DNA of 64,000 nucleotides from Streptomyces vilmorinianum (GTDB lineage: Bacteria; Actinomycetota; Actinomycetes; Streptomycetales; Streptomycetaceae): NCBI RefSeq assembly GCF_005517195.1, contig NZ_CP040244.1:2064001-2128000 (forward strand). Direction: 5' to 3'. Shown here in pieces: positions 15,956 through 24,511 of the stretch (position 1 is its first letter; each line of letters opens with the position of its first letter). The notes beneath the pieces were generated by a model that made no database searches, had not been told where the DNA came from, and worked only from the letters and a program-made list of their open reading frames with translations. The translations under genes and the position numbers were made by a program.

Positions 15956-16720
15956 ATGGAGCTGGACGGGAGGGTCGCGGTCGTCACCGGCGGCACGCGC
16001 GGGGTCGGCGCGGGCATCGCCCGGGCCTTTCTGCGCGCCGGGGCGCGGGTGGTCGTCTGCGCGCGCAGGCCACCGGACCGGGCTGTGACGGCGGGCGGCC
16101 GCGCGGCCGACTTCACCCCCCTCGACCTGCGGGATCCCGCGGCCGTCGGCGCGTTCTTCGCGGACGTCGGCGAGCGGTACGGGCGGCTCGACGTACTCGT
16201 CAACAACGCCGGCGGCACGCCGTACGCGCTGCTTGGGGAGAGGGAAACCGAACGGCACGCGCGGGTCGTGGAGTTGAACCTGACCGCCCCGCTGACCGCC
16301 ACCCTCGCCGCGTACGGACTGCTGCGGGCCTCCCGGGGCGCCGTCGTCATGATCGGCAGCGTCAGCGGGACCCGACCCTCGCCGGGCACGGCCGCGTACG
16401 GCGCCGCGAAGGCCGGTCTGGAGAACCTGGCGCGCTCGATGGCGGTGGAGTGGGCTCCTGAGGTGCGGGTGAACACCCTCGTCCTCGGCATGGTCCGCAC
16501 CGAGCTGTCCCACCTCCACTACGGCGACGAGAACGGGATCGCCGCCGTCGGCGCGACGGTCCCGCTCGGTCGGCTCGCCGAACCCGCGGACGTGGGGGAG
16601 GCGGCGGTGTTCCTCGCCTCCGAGCGGGCCGCGTACGTCTCGGGGGCGTCGCTGCTGGTGCACGGGGGCGGCGAGCGCCCCGCGTTTCTGGATGCCGCAA
16701 CGGTCAACAAGGAGAGCTGA
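15956..16720 (+). CDS. SDR family oxidoreductase, Rv3549c-like
   Basis: A 254-residue classical SDR, ATG 15956 after aggaaagg. Cofactor loop TGGTRGVGAGIA at residues 11-22, then VLVNNAGG, a catalytic Ser (IGSVSG) and YGAAK. It is the first gene of the rightward pair that diverges from echA20 under operator 2, the position held in mycobacteria by the SDR Rv3549c of the KstR2 regulon. The substrate is unassigned. The next SDR starts one base after its stop codon. Confidence 0.82.
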   Translation: MELDGRVAVVTGGTRGVGAGIARAFLRAGARVVVCARRPPDRAVTAGGRAADFTPLDLRDPAAVGAFFADVGERYGRLDVLVNNAGGTPYALLGERETERHARVVELNLTAPLTATLAAYGLLRASRGAVVMIGSVSGTRPSPGTAAYGAAKAGLENLARSMAVEWAPEVRVNTLVLGMVRTELSHLHYGDENGIAAVGATVPLGRLAEPADVGEAAVFLASERAAYVSGASLLVHGGGERPAFLDAATVNKES

Positions 16721-16721
16721 G

Positions 16722-17603
16722 ATGGGTCTGTGCGAGGGTCGGGTCGTCATCGTGACGGGCGCGGGACGGGGACTGGGGCGGGCCCACGCCCTCGCCTTCG
16801 CCGCGGAGGGGGCGCGGGTCGTCGTCAACGACCTGGGGGTCGCGCTGGACGGGGCGGCCTCGGCCGAGTCGCCGGCGGAGCAGGTCGTGGCGGAGATCCG
16901 CGCGGCCGGCGGCGAGGCCGTCGCGCACGGCGGCGACATCGCCACGCAGGAGGGGGCGGCCTCCCTGGTCGGCGCCGCCCTCGCCTCGTACGGGCGGCTG
17001 GACACCCTCGTCAACAACGCGGGCTTCCTGCGCGACCGGATGCTCGTGAACCTCGGCGAGGACGACTGGGACGCGGTCATGCGGGTCCATGTGAAGGGGC
17101 ACTTCCTGCCGCTGCGGCACGCGGCCGCGCACTGGCGGGCGGAGGCGAAGGCGGGACGCGAGGTGGTGGCGCGGGTCGTCAACACCACGTCGGGCGCGGG
17201 CCTGTCGGGCAGCGTCGGGCAGGGGAACTACGCGGCGGCCAAGGCCGGGATCGTCGGCCTGACGCTCGTCGCGGCGGCCGAGATGGGCCGGTACGGGGTC
17301 CAGGTCAACGCGATCGCCCCGGCCGCCAGGACCCGGATGACGGAGCAGGCCTTCGCGGGCTTGGAGGGCGTACCGGAGGACGTCTCGCCGCTGGTCGTCT
17401 GGCTGGGCTCGGCGTCCTCGGCGGGCGTGACCGGCCGCGTCTTCGAGGTGGAGGGCGGCCGGATCACCGTCATGGAGGGCTGGCGGCCCGGCCCCACGGC
17501 GGACAAGGGCGCGCGCTGGAGCCCGGCGGAGGCGGGGGAGGCGGCGCTGAAGCTCCTCGCGGAGGCGGAGGTCCCGAGGCCGGTGTACGGCGCTAGTCGG
17601 TGA
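16722..17603 (+). CDS. SDR family oxidoreductase, Rv3548c-like
   Basis: A 293-residue SDR, ATG 16722 after ggagag. TGAGRGLGRAHALAFAAEGA is the cofactor loop and the long form NDLGVALDG follows it; later come TLVNNAGF, a catalytic Ser (NTTSGAG) and YAAAK. The extra C-terminal residues and the VVNDLG pattern are typical of the multifunctional-enzyme-type 3-hydroxyacyl-CoA/17-beta-hydroxysteroid dehydrogenase subgroup, consistent with steroid beta-oxidation. Its 3' end overlaps the convergent MarR gene by 11 bases. Confidence 0.82.
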   Translation: MGLCEGRVVIVTGAGRGLGRAHALAFAAEGARVVVNDLGVALDGAASAESPAEQVVAEIRAAGGEAVAHGGDIATQEGAASLVGAALASYGRLDTLVNNAGFLRDRMLVNLGEDDWDAVMRVHVKGHFLPLRHAAAHWRAEAKAGREVVARVVNTTSGAGLSGSVGQGNYAAAKAGIVGLTLVAAAEMGRYGVQVNAIAPAARTRMTEQAFAGLEGVPEDVSPLVVWLGSASSAGVTGRVFEVEGGRITVMEGWRPGPTADKGARWSPAEAGEAALKLLAEAEVPRPVYGASR

Positions 17604-18132
17604 CGCCGGGGTCGGTGAGGGGCTGGTCGGGTACGCCGGGGTCGGTAAGGGGCTGGTCGGGTACGCCGGGGTCGGTGAGGCGCTTGGTGGCCTCGCGCTG
17701 GCGGGCGGTCGCGCCGGTGAGGAAGCGCGTGACGGTGACCAGCTCCTCGGTCGTGAACTCCTCGTAGAGTTCGTGCACTTCACGCGCCCAGTCGTCGAAG
17801 AGCGGCGCGAGCTCGGCCAGTTTCTCGGGCCGGGGTTCGATCAGCACCCGGCGCTTGTCCGTCGGGTGCTTCACCCTGCGGACGAACCCCTTGCGCTCCA
17901 GGCGGTCGACGAGGCCGGTCACGGAGGCGGGGGCGAGACCGGAGTGCTCGGCCAGCTCCTTGGCGGTGAGCGCGCCGTGGCGCTGGAGGAGGTCCAGGGT
18001 CTTGGTCTCGGTGGCCCCGAGGTCCTGCTTGGCCGCGACCGCCGAGTGGAAGGCGACGGAGGCCGCGCTGGAGTCGCGGCCGGCGGCGGTGAGGGCGGCG
18101 ATGACGTCGGCGCGCTGCGGGTGCTCACTCAT
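17593..18132 (-). CDS. MarR-family regulator with C-terminal decapeptide repeats
   Basis: A 179-residue winged-helix regulator starting at ATG 18132 (MSEHPQ). DNA-binding region: LTAKELAEHSGLAPASVTGL, then VDRLERKGFVRRVKHPTDKR with the typical D-x-R wing. The last 28 residues are an unusual tail made of LTDPGVPDQP twice plus LTDPGVTD. The divergent MFS gene and two inverted repeats between them argue for local autorepression and control of the transporter, relieved by a small ligand that is probably an export substrate. The ligand is unknown. Confidence 0.9.
   Translation of the reverse strand: MSEHPQRADVIAALTAAGRDSSAASVAFHSAVAAKQDLGATETKTLDLLQRHGALTAKELAEHSGLAPASVTGLVDRLERKGFVRRVKHPTDKRRVLIEPRPEKLAELAPLFDDWAREVHELYEEFTTEELVTVTRFLTGATARQREATKRLTDPGVPDQPLTDPGVPDQPLTDPGVTD
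17603..17680. repeat. 30-bp tandem repeat encoding the MarR tail
   Basis: Units beginning acgccggggtcggt start at 17603, 17633 and 17663; the third is partial. The unit length of 30 preserves the reading frame and yields decapeptide repeats. Copies differ by a single base (g/a), so the expansion is recent or kept uniform. Confidence 0.95.
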
Positions 18133-18146
18133 GGTCCCAGTTTTAC

Positions 18147-18180
18147 ACAAGTCTTTCGTTCGGTCGTACGAAAGACTTGT
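18147..18180. promoter_or_regulatory. MarR operator 1 (13-bp inverted repeat)
   Basis: A perfect inverted repeat with arms acaagtctttcgt and acgaaagacttgt and an eight-base spacer. It is 14 bases upstream of the marR start codon. It shares the core tttcgt-ncggtcg-tacgaaa with operator 2, and is well placed for autorepression. Confidence 0.85.
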
Positions 18181-18208
18181 GATCACGGGTGGTCATGTGT
18201 CAATTTTT

Positions 18209-18230
18209 ATTTCGTTAGGTCGAACGAAAT
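18209..18230. promoter_or_regulatory. MarR operator 2 (8-bp inverted repeat)
   Basis: Arms atttcgtt and aacgaaat around aggtcg; it ends 18 bases before the MFS start codon and just before its ribosome site. The matching core with operator 1 suggests that one MarR protein controls both divergent genes. Confidence 0.85.
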
Positions 18231-18248
18231 AAATTGGAGGGGCATGCG

Positions 18249-19640
18249 ATGTCCGCGACCACCGTCACCACCACGACCACCGGTGACCCCGTCACCGTCC
18301 ACCCGCGCCGCTGGGCCGCCGCCGTCGTCATGATGGTCGCCGCCCTGATGGACCTGATCGACGTCACCATCGTCAATGTCGCCCTGCCCTCCATCGGGCA
18401 CGGGCTCGGCGCCTCCGAGAGCGCCCTGCAGTGGACCGTCTCCGCGTACCTGCTGGGCTTCGCCGCCACGCTGATCGTCGCCGGACGGCTCGGCGACCGC
18501 TACGGACGCAAGGCGCTCTTCCTCGCCGGCACGGCGGGCTTCGGCGTGGCGAGCCTCGCCTGCGGGATCGCCCAGACGCCGGGCCAGCTGATCGCGGCGC
18601 GGGCCGTACAGGGCGTCACGGCGGCCGTCCTGATGCCGCAGGTGCTCGGCTCGTTCCACAGCCTCTTCCAGGGCAAGGAGCGCGGCAAGGTGTTCGGGAT
18701 GTACGGGGCGGTGGCCGGCCTCGCCTCCGCGCTCGGGCTGCTGCTCGGCGGGGTGCTGACCGACGCGGACCTGTTCGGGCTCGGCTGGCGCAGCGTCTTC
18801 CTGGTGAACGTCCCGGTCGCCGTGGTCACCCTGGCCGCGGCCGCCGTCCTCGTACCGGCCACGCGGGAACGCTCGGCCGTCCGCCCGCCCGTCCTCGGCA
18901 GCCTCGTCCTCGCGGGCGGTCTCGTCGCGATCGTGCTGCCGCTGGTCCAGGGGCGTGAACACGGCTGGCCGCTGTGGGGCTGGGCGCTGCTCGCCGCCGG
19001 GGTGCTCGCGGTGGCCGGGCTCGCGGCGCGCGGCTCGGTGCTGCCGGGGCGGACGTTCCGCATCCCCGCGTTCTCGTACGGGCTCGCGGTGCAACTGCTG
19101 TTCGCCCTCGGGATGCAGGGCTTCTTCCTCGTCTTCGCGATCTGGCTGCAGGGCGGGCAGGCATACGCGCCGCTGGAGGCGGGCGTCCTCATGGTCGCCT
19201 TCTCGGCCGGCGGCTTCCTCACCGCCCCGGCGGCGGACCCGCTGGCGCTCCGCTTCGGCCGGTTCGTCCCGGCGGCGGGCGCGCTCCTGATGGCGGGCGG
19301 CTTCGGCTGGGTCTGGCACGCGACGGCCTCCGCGGCCGAGGTCCACACCGGGGCCTGGCCGCTGGTCCCGGGGCTGGTCGTCGCGGGCGCGGGCCTCGGC
19401 TTCCTGGTGGTCCCGCTCGTCAACATCGTCCTGTCGTCGGTGCCGGGGGAGATGGCGGGCGGCGCGTCCGGGGTCTTCTCGACGGCGCAGCAGTTCGGCG
19501 GGGCGCTGGGGGCGGCGGCGATCGGCACCGCGTTCTTCGCGGACCTGTCGATCGACGCGGCGATGCCGTGGGTGCTCGCCGCGTACGCCGCGGCGGCGGT
19601 CCTGAGCCTGCGGCTCCCGGCGCGAGCGGTCGCGTCCTGA
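18249..19640 (+). CDS. MFS drug transporter, DHA2 (EmrB/QacA) type
   Basis: A 463-residue integral membrane protein, ATG 18249 behind ggagggg. About 12-14 hydrophobic helices; early signature LMDLIDVTIVNVALPSIGHG (acidic residues in TM1) and the motif-A loop GRLGDRYGRKALFLAG. This fits proton-driven multidrug efflux pumps of the DHA2 family in the cytoplasmic membrane. It is divergently paired with a MarR regulator and twin operators, a standard arrangement for ligand-induced efflux. The substrate is unknown. Confidence 0.92.
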   Translation: MSATTVTTTTTGDPVTVHPRRWAAAVVMMVAALMDLIDVTIVNVALPSIGHGLGASESALQWTVSAYLLGFAATLIVAGRLGDRYGRKALFLAGTAGFGVASLACGIAQTPGQLIAARAVQGVTAAVLMPQVLGSFHSLFQGKERGKVFGMYGAVAGLASALGLLLGGVLTDADLFGLGWRSVFLVNVPVAVVTLAAAAVLVPATRERSAVRPPVLGSLVLAGGLVAIVLPLVQGREHGWPLWGWALLAAGVLAVAGLAARGSVLPGRTFRIPAFSYGLAVQLLFALGMQGFFLVFAIWLQGGQAYAPLEAGVLMVAFSAGGFLTAPAADPLALRFGRFVPAAGALLMAGGFGWVWHATASAAEVHTGAWPLVPGLVVAGAGLGFLVVPLVNIVLSSVPGEMAGGASGVFSTAQQFGGALGAAAIGTAFFADLSIDAAMPWVLAAYAAAAVLSLRLPARAVAS

Positions 19641-19655
19641 CGCGCCGCGGCCCTG

Positions 19656-19692
19656 GAGGGGCGGGGCGGGGCCTTCCCCCGCCCCGCCCCTC
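19656..19692 (+). terminator. Terminator after MFS gene
   Basis: A perfect 16-pair G/C stem (19656-19671 with 19677-19692) and a five-base loop, starting 16 bases after the MFS stop codon. No U tract follows. Confidence 0.85.
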
Positions 19693-19850
19693 CCGCTCGT
19701 ATCTCGTATACGGCCGGGGCGCGTGGGGGCATGGCGTACGCGTGAGAGGTGCACACGCCGCCCCCACATCCGGCGGATGAGGTTAACGTCCGGAAAATTG
19801 ACGGCAGTTGGGGTGTCCGAGTCGGGTCTACGCGCGTCAGCATGCTGTGC

Positions 19851-20270
19851 ATGCGAATCCCCCCACGGTTCACCGTCATCGGCGGCGTCGCCGCCCTCCT
19901 CTCGGCCCTCGCCCTCGGCGCCCCGGCCACCGCGGCCGTCGCCCCGGCCCCCACGCCGGCCGCCGTGTCCTTCTCGGCCGCCGCCGTCGGAGACATCTGC
20001 TACTCCGACCTGCCCTCCCAGGCCCACGACACCCTGCGCCTGATCGAGGCCGGCGGACCCTTCCCGTACACCCAGGACGGCAGCGTCTTCCAGAACCGCG
20101 AAGGCATCCTCCCGGCCCACTCCCTCGGCTACTACCACGAGTACACGGTCAAGACCCCGGGCAGCCCCACGCGCGGCGCCCGCCGCATCGTGACCGGTGA
20201 GTCGTACCAGGAGGACTACTACACCGCCGACCACTACGCCTCGTTCGACCTCGTCGACCACAGCTGCTGA
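19851..20270 (+). CDS. Secreted guanyl-specific ribonuclease (RNase Sa family)
   Basis: About 139 residues: a signal peptide (MRIPPRFTVIGG, hydrophobic core, ATAA) and a mature domain matching RNase Sa. Catalytic residues by alignment are Glu97 (YYHEYTV), Arg112 (GARRIVTGE) and His128 (ADHYASF), and Cys50 and Cys139 would form the single disulfide. The start may be ATG 19851 or 19842; neither has a clear ribosome site. It cleaves RNA after guanosine outside the cell. No barstar-like inhibitor gene is adjacent. Confidence 0.93.
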   Translation: MRIPPRFTVIGGVAALLSALALGAPATAAVAPAPTPAAVSFSAAAVGDICYSDLPSQAHDTLRLIEAGGPFPYTQDGSVFQNREGILPAHSLGYYHEYTVKTPGSPTRGARRIVTGESYQEDYYTADHYASFDLVDHSC

Positions 20271-20292
20271 CCCGCGCGACGCCCACCCAGCC

Positions 20293-20338
20293 CCCGGTCC
20301 GTGGTCGGACCCCCCACTTCAGCCGGCCACGGACCGGG
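20293..20338 (+). terminator. Terminator after RNase gene
   Basis: A 12-pair stem (cccggtccgtgg with ccacggaccggg) and a 22-base loop, 22 bases after the RNase stop codon. Confidence 0.65.
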
Positions 20339-20427
20339 CAGGGCGGTGAACCCCGCACTGCCGGTGCCCGTGACGCGCCGGATGGCCGAGCCCCTTCACC
20401 CGGGCGAAGGGCCCGGGTGGACTCGGG

Positions 20428-22038
20428 TCAACGACAGCGCGGGCTCGTCCACTCAAGGCGCTTCCTGACCCGGGGGTCCCGTACGAACTCGACGGCGGCC
20501 AAGGCCGTGTCGCGGGCCGCGCCCGCCGGATCCCCGTCCGCGAGGATCCCCGCCAACACCTCGACCGCACGCGCATCCTGACGGATGGCCAGGCCGCGCG
20601 CGGCCTCGGCCACCGTGTCCGGATCGGAGTCGCCGAGCCGCGCGGTGAGCGCCTCCCGGAGTACGGGCGTGTCCTCGGGCACCTCCGCGAGCGCCAGCGT
20701 CGCCCAGTCCCGTACGCCCGAGTCGTGGTCCCGGCTCAGCGCCACCAGCGTCTCCACGGCCCTGGCGTCCCCGGCCGGCACGAGCCCGGTCAGCGCACAC
20801 CCGAGCGCTCGCCGCACCTCCTCGTCGGGATGCGACGCGAACGCCAGCAACTCCGGCAACGCGGCCGGTTCGCCGCACTGCCCGAGCGCGGCGACGACGG
20901 CGCGCGCCGGCTCGCACGCGGGGGAGCGCCCCTCATCTCCCACCCAGGCGGCCCCGGCTGTGGCTGTGGCCGCGGGCATGCCTGGGCCTGCGGTCGCCGC
21001 CCGGCCTGCGGGACCGGGGGCCGTAGGTCCGTACTCGCCGCCCGGCGCCTCCCGCGCCTCCCGCGCCGCCAGGCGCCGCAGCACCTGCACGGCCCGCGGC
21101 CTGAAATCCTTCAGCCCGCCCAGGACGTCCGCGCCCAGCGCCCGCCGCAGCGGGTCCTCGCTCGTGCACCAGGTGGCGGCCGCCCGGTAGGTCTCCTCGT
21201 CACCGCGACCGGTCAGCGCGACCACCGTCTCGGTCCAGTCGTCCAGCTCCGGGTCCCCGCAGCGCACGGCCCGTTCGGCGAGCTCCTCGTGCGGAGCGCG
21301 GACGCCGAGCGCGGTCTCCAGGAGTGTGGCGATCGCCGCGTGGCCGGTCTGTTGCTCGTTGCCGAAGCCGGGCGCGCCGTCCGCGCGCAGCAGCTCGACG
21401 ACGACGGTCACCCCGCCCTCCTCGTGCACACGCCGCACCACGGTCTCGCCGTACGCGTCGCCCCCGCGCCCGCCTCCGCTCGTCTCGAGGAGCCCGCGCC
21501 GCAACTCCTCCGCGATGTCGACGCCGATCCAGCGGCGCGCCTCACGCAGGGCGTCCTCCACCGGACCCGCGCCGTACTCCAGCAGGGCCCGTACGCTCGC
21601 GGCCGACCCGCGCCGGGCCGCCGCCACGAGCGGAGGCGGCCCGCCGGGGCGCGGACGGCCGGGGTCGGCGCCGTACTCCAGGAGCGCCCGCACGGTCTCG
21701 GCGTGCCCGAGCTGCGCGGCCCAGTCCATGGCCGTCATCCCGTACTCCTCCGGCTGGTCCGGCTGCGCCCCGGCGGCCAGCAGCGCCCGCACCACCTCCG
21801 TGTGCCCGCCGCACGCCGCCCCGCACAGCGGCAGGTCCCCCGCCTGCTCACCGCTGCCCCGCGCGGGGTCGGCCCCCGCGGCCAGCAGCAGCCGGACGAT
21901 CCCGGGCTCGTTCGCGAGGGCCGCCCGGTACAGCGCGGTCTCCCCTTCGTCATCGGCCTCGGGGGAGACCCCGGACCGCAGGAGGCGTACGACGGAGTCG
22001 GCGTCCCCGTCGAGAATGGCGTCGAACAACGTGCTCAT
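20428..22038 (-). CDS. Ankyrin-repeat / HEAT-repeat protein
   Basis: A 536-residue cytoplasmic protein starting MSTLFDAILDGD at ATG 22038. Residues 1 to about 190 hold four or five ankyrin repeats (ETALYRAALANEPGIVRLLL, TAMDWAAQLGHAETVRALLE and similar). A central region of low similarity follows. About 290-536 are HEAT-like or PBS-lyase-like repeats (DEEVRRALGCALTGL, DPDTVAEAARGLA). Both repeat types mediate protein-protein contact, and no catalytic motif is seen. A low-complexity Ala/Gly/Pro linker sits at about 360-395. The role is unknown. Confidence 0.85.
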   Translation of the reverse strand: MSTLFDAILDGDADSVVRLLRSGVSPEADDEGETALYRAALANEPGIVRLLLAAGADPARGSGEQAGDLPLCGAACGGHTEVVRALLAAGAQPDQPEEYGMTAMDWAAQLGHAETVRALLEYGADPGRPRPGGPPPLVAAARRGSAASVRALLEYGAGPVEDALREARRWIGVDIAEELRRGLLETSGGGRGGDAYGETVVRRVHEEGGVTVVVELLRADGAPGFGNEQQTGHAAIATLLETALGVRAPHEELAERAVRCGDPELDDWTETVVALTGRGDEETYRAAATWCTSEDPLRRALGADVLGGLKDFRPRAVQVLRRLAAREAREAPGGEYGPTAPGPAGRAATAGPGMPAATATAGAAWVGDEGRSPACEPARAVVAALGQCGEPAALPELLAFASHPDEEVRRALGCALTGLVPAGDARAVETLVALSRDHDSGVRDWATLALAEVPEDTPVLREALTARLGDSDPDTVAEAARGLAIRQDARAVEVLAGILADGDPAGAARDTALAAVEFVRDPRVRKRLEWTSPRCR

Positions 22039-22450
22039 CCACCGACCTTCACCCGCCGGGCACGGACGACGCAAACGACTACCCGGCGGACGCGGTCGCG
22101 CCACCCGCCGTCAGCGAACGCCTCCCAGCGAGCAAGGATCTCGGCGTGATCGGCGGGTGCCGAGGTGACCGCCCACTGCTTGATACGGCCGTTGATGGGG
22201 ACGTTGCCGAGACGGTGATCAGGAAGGAGGCGACAGCGAGAAGCCCAGCCCCTCCGGCCAGCCACCGTGGGGTGCCACGCGTCATGGCGGCGAGCGCGAG
22301 GGCACTGAGCGCCGACATGCCCATGGCGCCTTGCATGGTGATGCCGTTCATCTGCATCAGCTGGGTGTGGAAGGACAGCTCTTTGCGAGACTCCGGGCGA
22401 CTCGCCGCCATCGCCGCCGCGGCCGGCGTGACCCGCCGACGAAGTCGGGG
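22035..22450 (-). pseudogene. Frameshifted DUF1772 (anthrone-oxygenase-like) membrane protein remnant
   Basis: Two frames on the minus strand together give a DUF1772 C-terminal half. One reads MQMNGITMQGAMGMSALSAL and on through WLAGGAGLLAVASFLITV; then, after a one-base slip near 22207-22212, another frame reads GNVPINGRIKQW and ILARWEAF. The NVPIN-x3-W and RW-x-F signatures are typical of the family. The N-terminal membrane helix is missing or degraded and the usual His after the RWEAF position is absent, so I call it a decayed gene. Boundaries are approximate. Confidence 0.65.
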
Positions 22451-22561
22451 CGCACCGCATGTCGGTGGAAGAGGGGGCAACCTGGCTGCGGACCGCCACA
22501 CCCGCCCTCCTGGGGGTCAGGTCCCGGAACCCGGCACCCTGGGCGGTTCGGAGGGAACGCC

Positions 22562-23437
22562 TTAGGTCTCGCACTCCAGGACCGACCCGCACACCCCGCA
22601 CCTGGCCCGGAGCCGTCGGCCCGCCGGGACCCGCAGTCGCTGTCGGCACACCGGGCACGGGAAGGCCACCCGGGCCGAGGCGCCGCTGCCCTCGAAGGCG
22701 TACGGAGCGTCCGTCCGCGCCCGCCCGTAGCGCCGGTCCTTCGCATAGCGGTGCCGCGCCGCCCACCCCGCCTCCGCCAGTGGCGGCGTGCGGGCGTCCC
22801 GTTCCGCCTCCTGCCGCCCGCGCTCCCACGCCTCGTACGCCCGTGGGCTGGTGAACCACGGCGACGGGTCCTCCCCGAACGCCGCCGCCCGCTTGGCCAG
22901 GACGTACCCGAACTCCTCCGGTGTCAGGTAGCCGAGCTTCTGGCGGGACACCGCGTCCTCCCGGAACGCGTCGAGCAGCAGCCACCCCGCACCGAGATAG
23001 GAGGTCACCACATCCGTGAGGATCTCGTTCTTCCGGGTGCCGGGAAAGCCGAGGTCGAGGCGGTGCAGCAGGACGTGGGTGATCTCGTGGGCGAGCGCCG
23101 CGCCCACGTCCCTGCGGTGGAGCCGGAAGCGGTCGTTCAGCTCGATGAAGTACTCCGGTCCCGCGGCCAGTTCGACGCTCGCCGCGTGCTCCATCTCCCG
23201 GAAGCTCACGATCACGCGCGCCTCGGGCAGCCCGAGGTGGTGCACCAGGGCCCTGGCCACCCGCTGCGCCCCGAGATGGAGGTCGTCCTCGTCCCCGAAG
23301 GCCACGTCCGCGGCGGCGATGCTCGTCGCGTACCGCCGTACCCCGTCGGCGGACAGCCGCCGGTAGAGCGCGGTGATCGAGGCCCGGACCGTGTCGAGGT
23401 GCGGGAACCCATGGACGACTTCGTCGGTGCTCGGCAC
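22562..23437 (-). CDS. Predicted zinc metallopeptidase with C-terminal zinc ribbon
   Basis: A 291-residue protein, GTG 23437 behind aaggggg. The centre carries HEITH in ALAHEITHVLLHRLDLGFPG, an HExxH zinc-peptidase motif, followed by NEILTDVVTSYLGAG where a downstream Glu/Asp may be the third ligand. The last 35 residues have CPVC and CGVC, a four-Cys zinc ribbon. There is no signal peptide, so it is cytoplasmic. The combination resembles conserved actinobacterial hypothetical proteins; I know of no characterised member. It is divergent from the trypsin gene. Confidence 0.8.
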   Translation of the reverse strand: MPSTDEVVHGFPHLDTVRASITALYRRLSADGVRRYATSIAAADVAFGDEDDLHLGAQRVARALVHHLGLPEARVIVSFREMEHAASVELAAGPEYFIELNDRFRLHRRDVGAALAHEITHVLLHRLDLGFPGTRKNEILTDVVTSYLGAGWLLLDAFREDAVSRQKLGYLTPEEFGYVLAKRAAAFGEDPSPWFTSPRAYEAWERGRQEAERDARTPPLAEAGWAARHRYAKDRRYGRARTDAPYAFEGSGASARVAFPCPVCRQRLRVPAGRRLRARCGVCGSVLECET

Positions 23438-23564
23438 GCCGTACCCCCTTCTCTCCACTGTACGAGGCCGTGCTGAGAAGCCCCTCCTGTCGACGCGTCC
23501 CTGGCCGAAAAGACGTTCTTGTGGCCTCCGTCGCGCGCTGCCCATAATCCGGATCAGGTCTTGA

Positions 23565-24392
<828 letters not shown>

Positions 24393-24472
24393 TGCGGCGG
24401 CGACGCCTCGTACGGACCGGGCAGGACAGGACACCACATGACCCGAGCTGACCTGGCCTGACCCGACCCGAC

Positions 24473-24508
24473 CGAGGGGCGGAGCCGTCCGGAAGGCTCC
24501 GCCCCTCG
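24473..24508. terminator. Bidirectional terminator between trypsin and GH35 genes
   Basis: A perfect 14-pair stem (24473-24486 with 24495-24508) and an eight-base loop between two convergent genes, three bases from the GH35 stop codon. Confidence 0.85.
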
Positions 24509-24511
24509 CGT

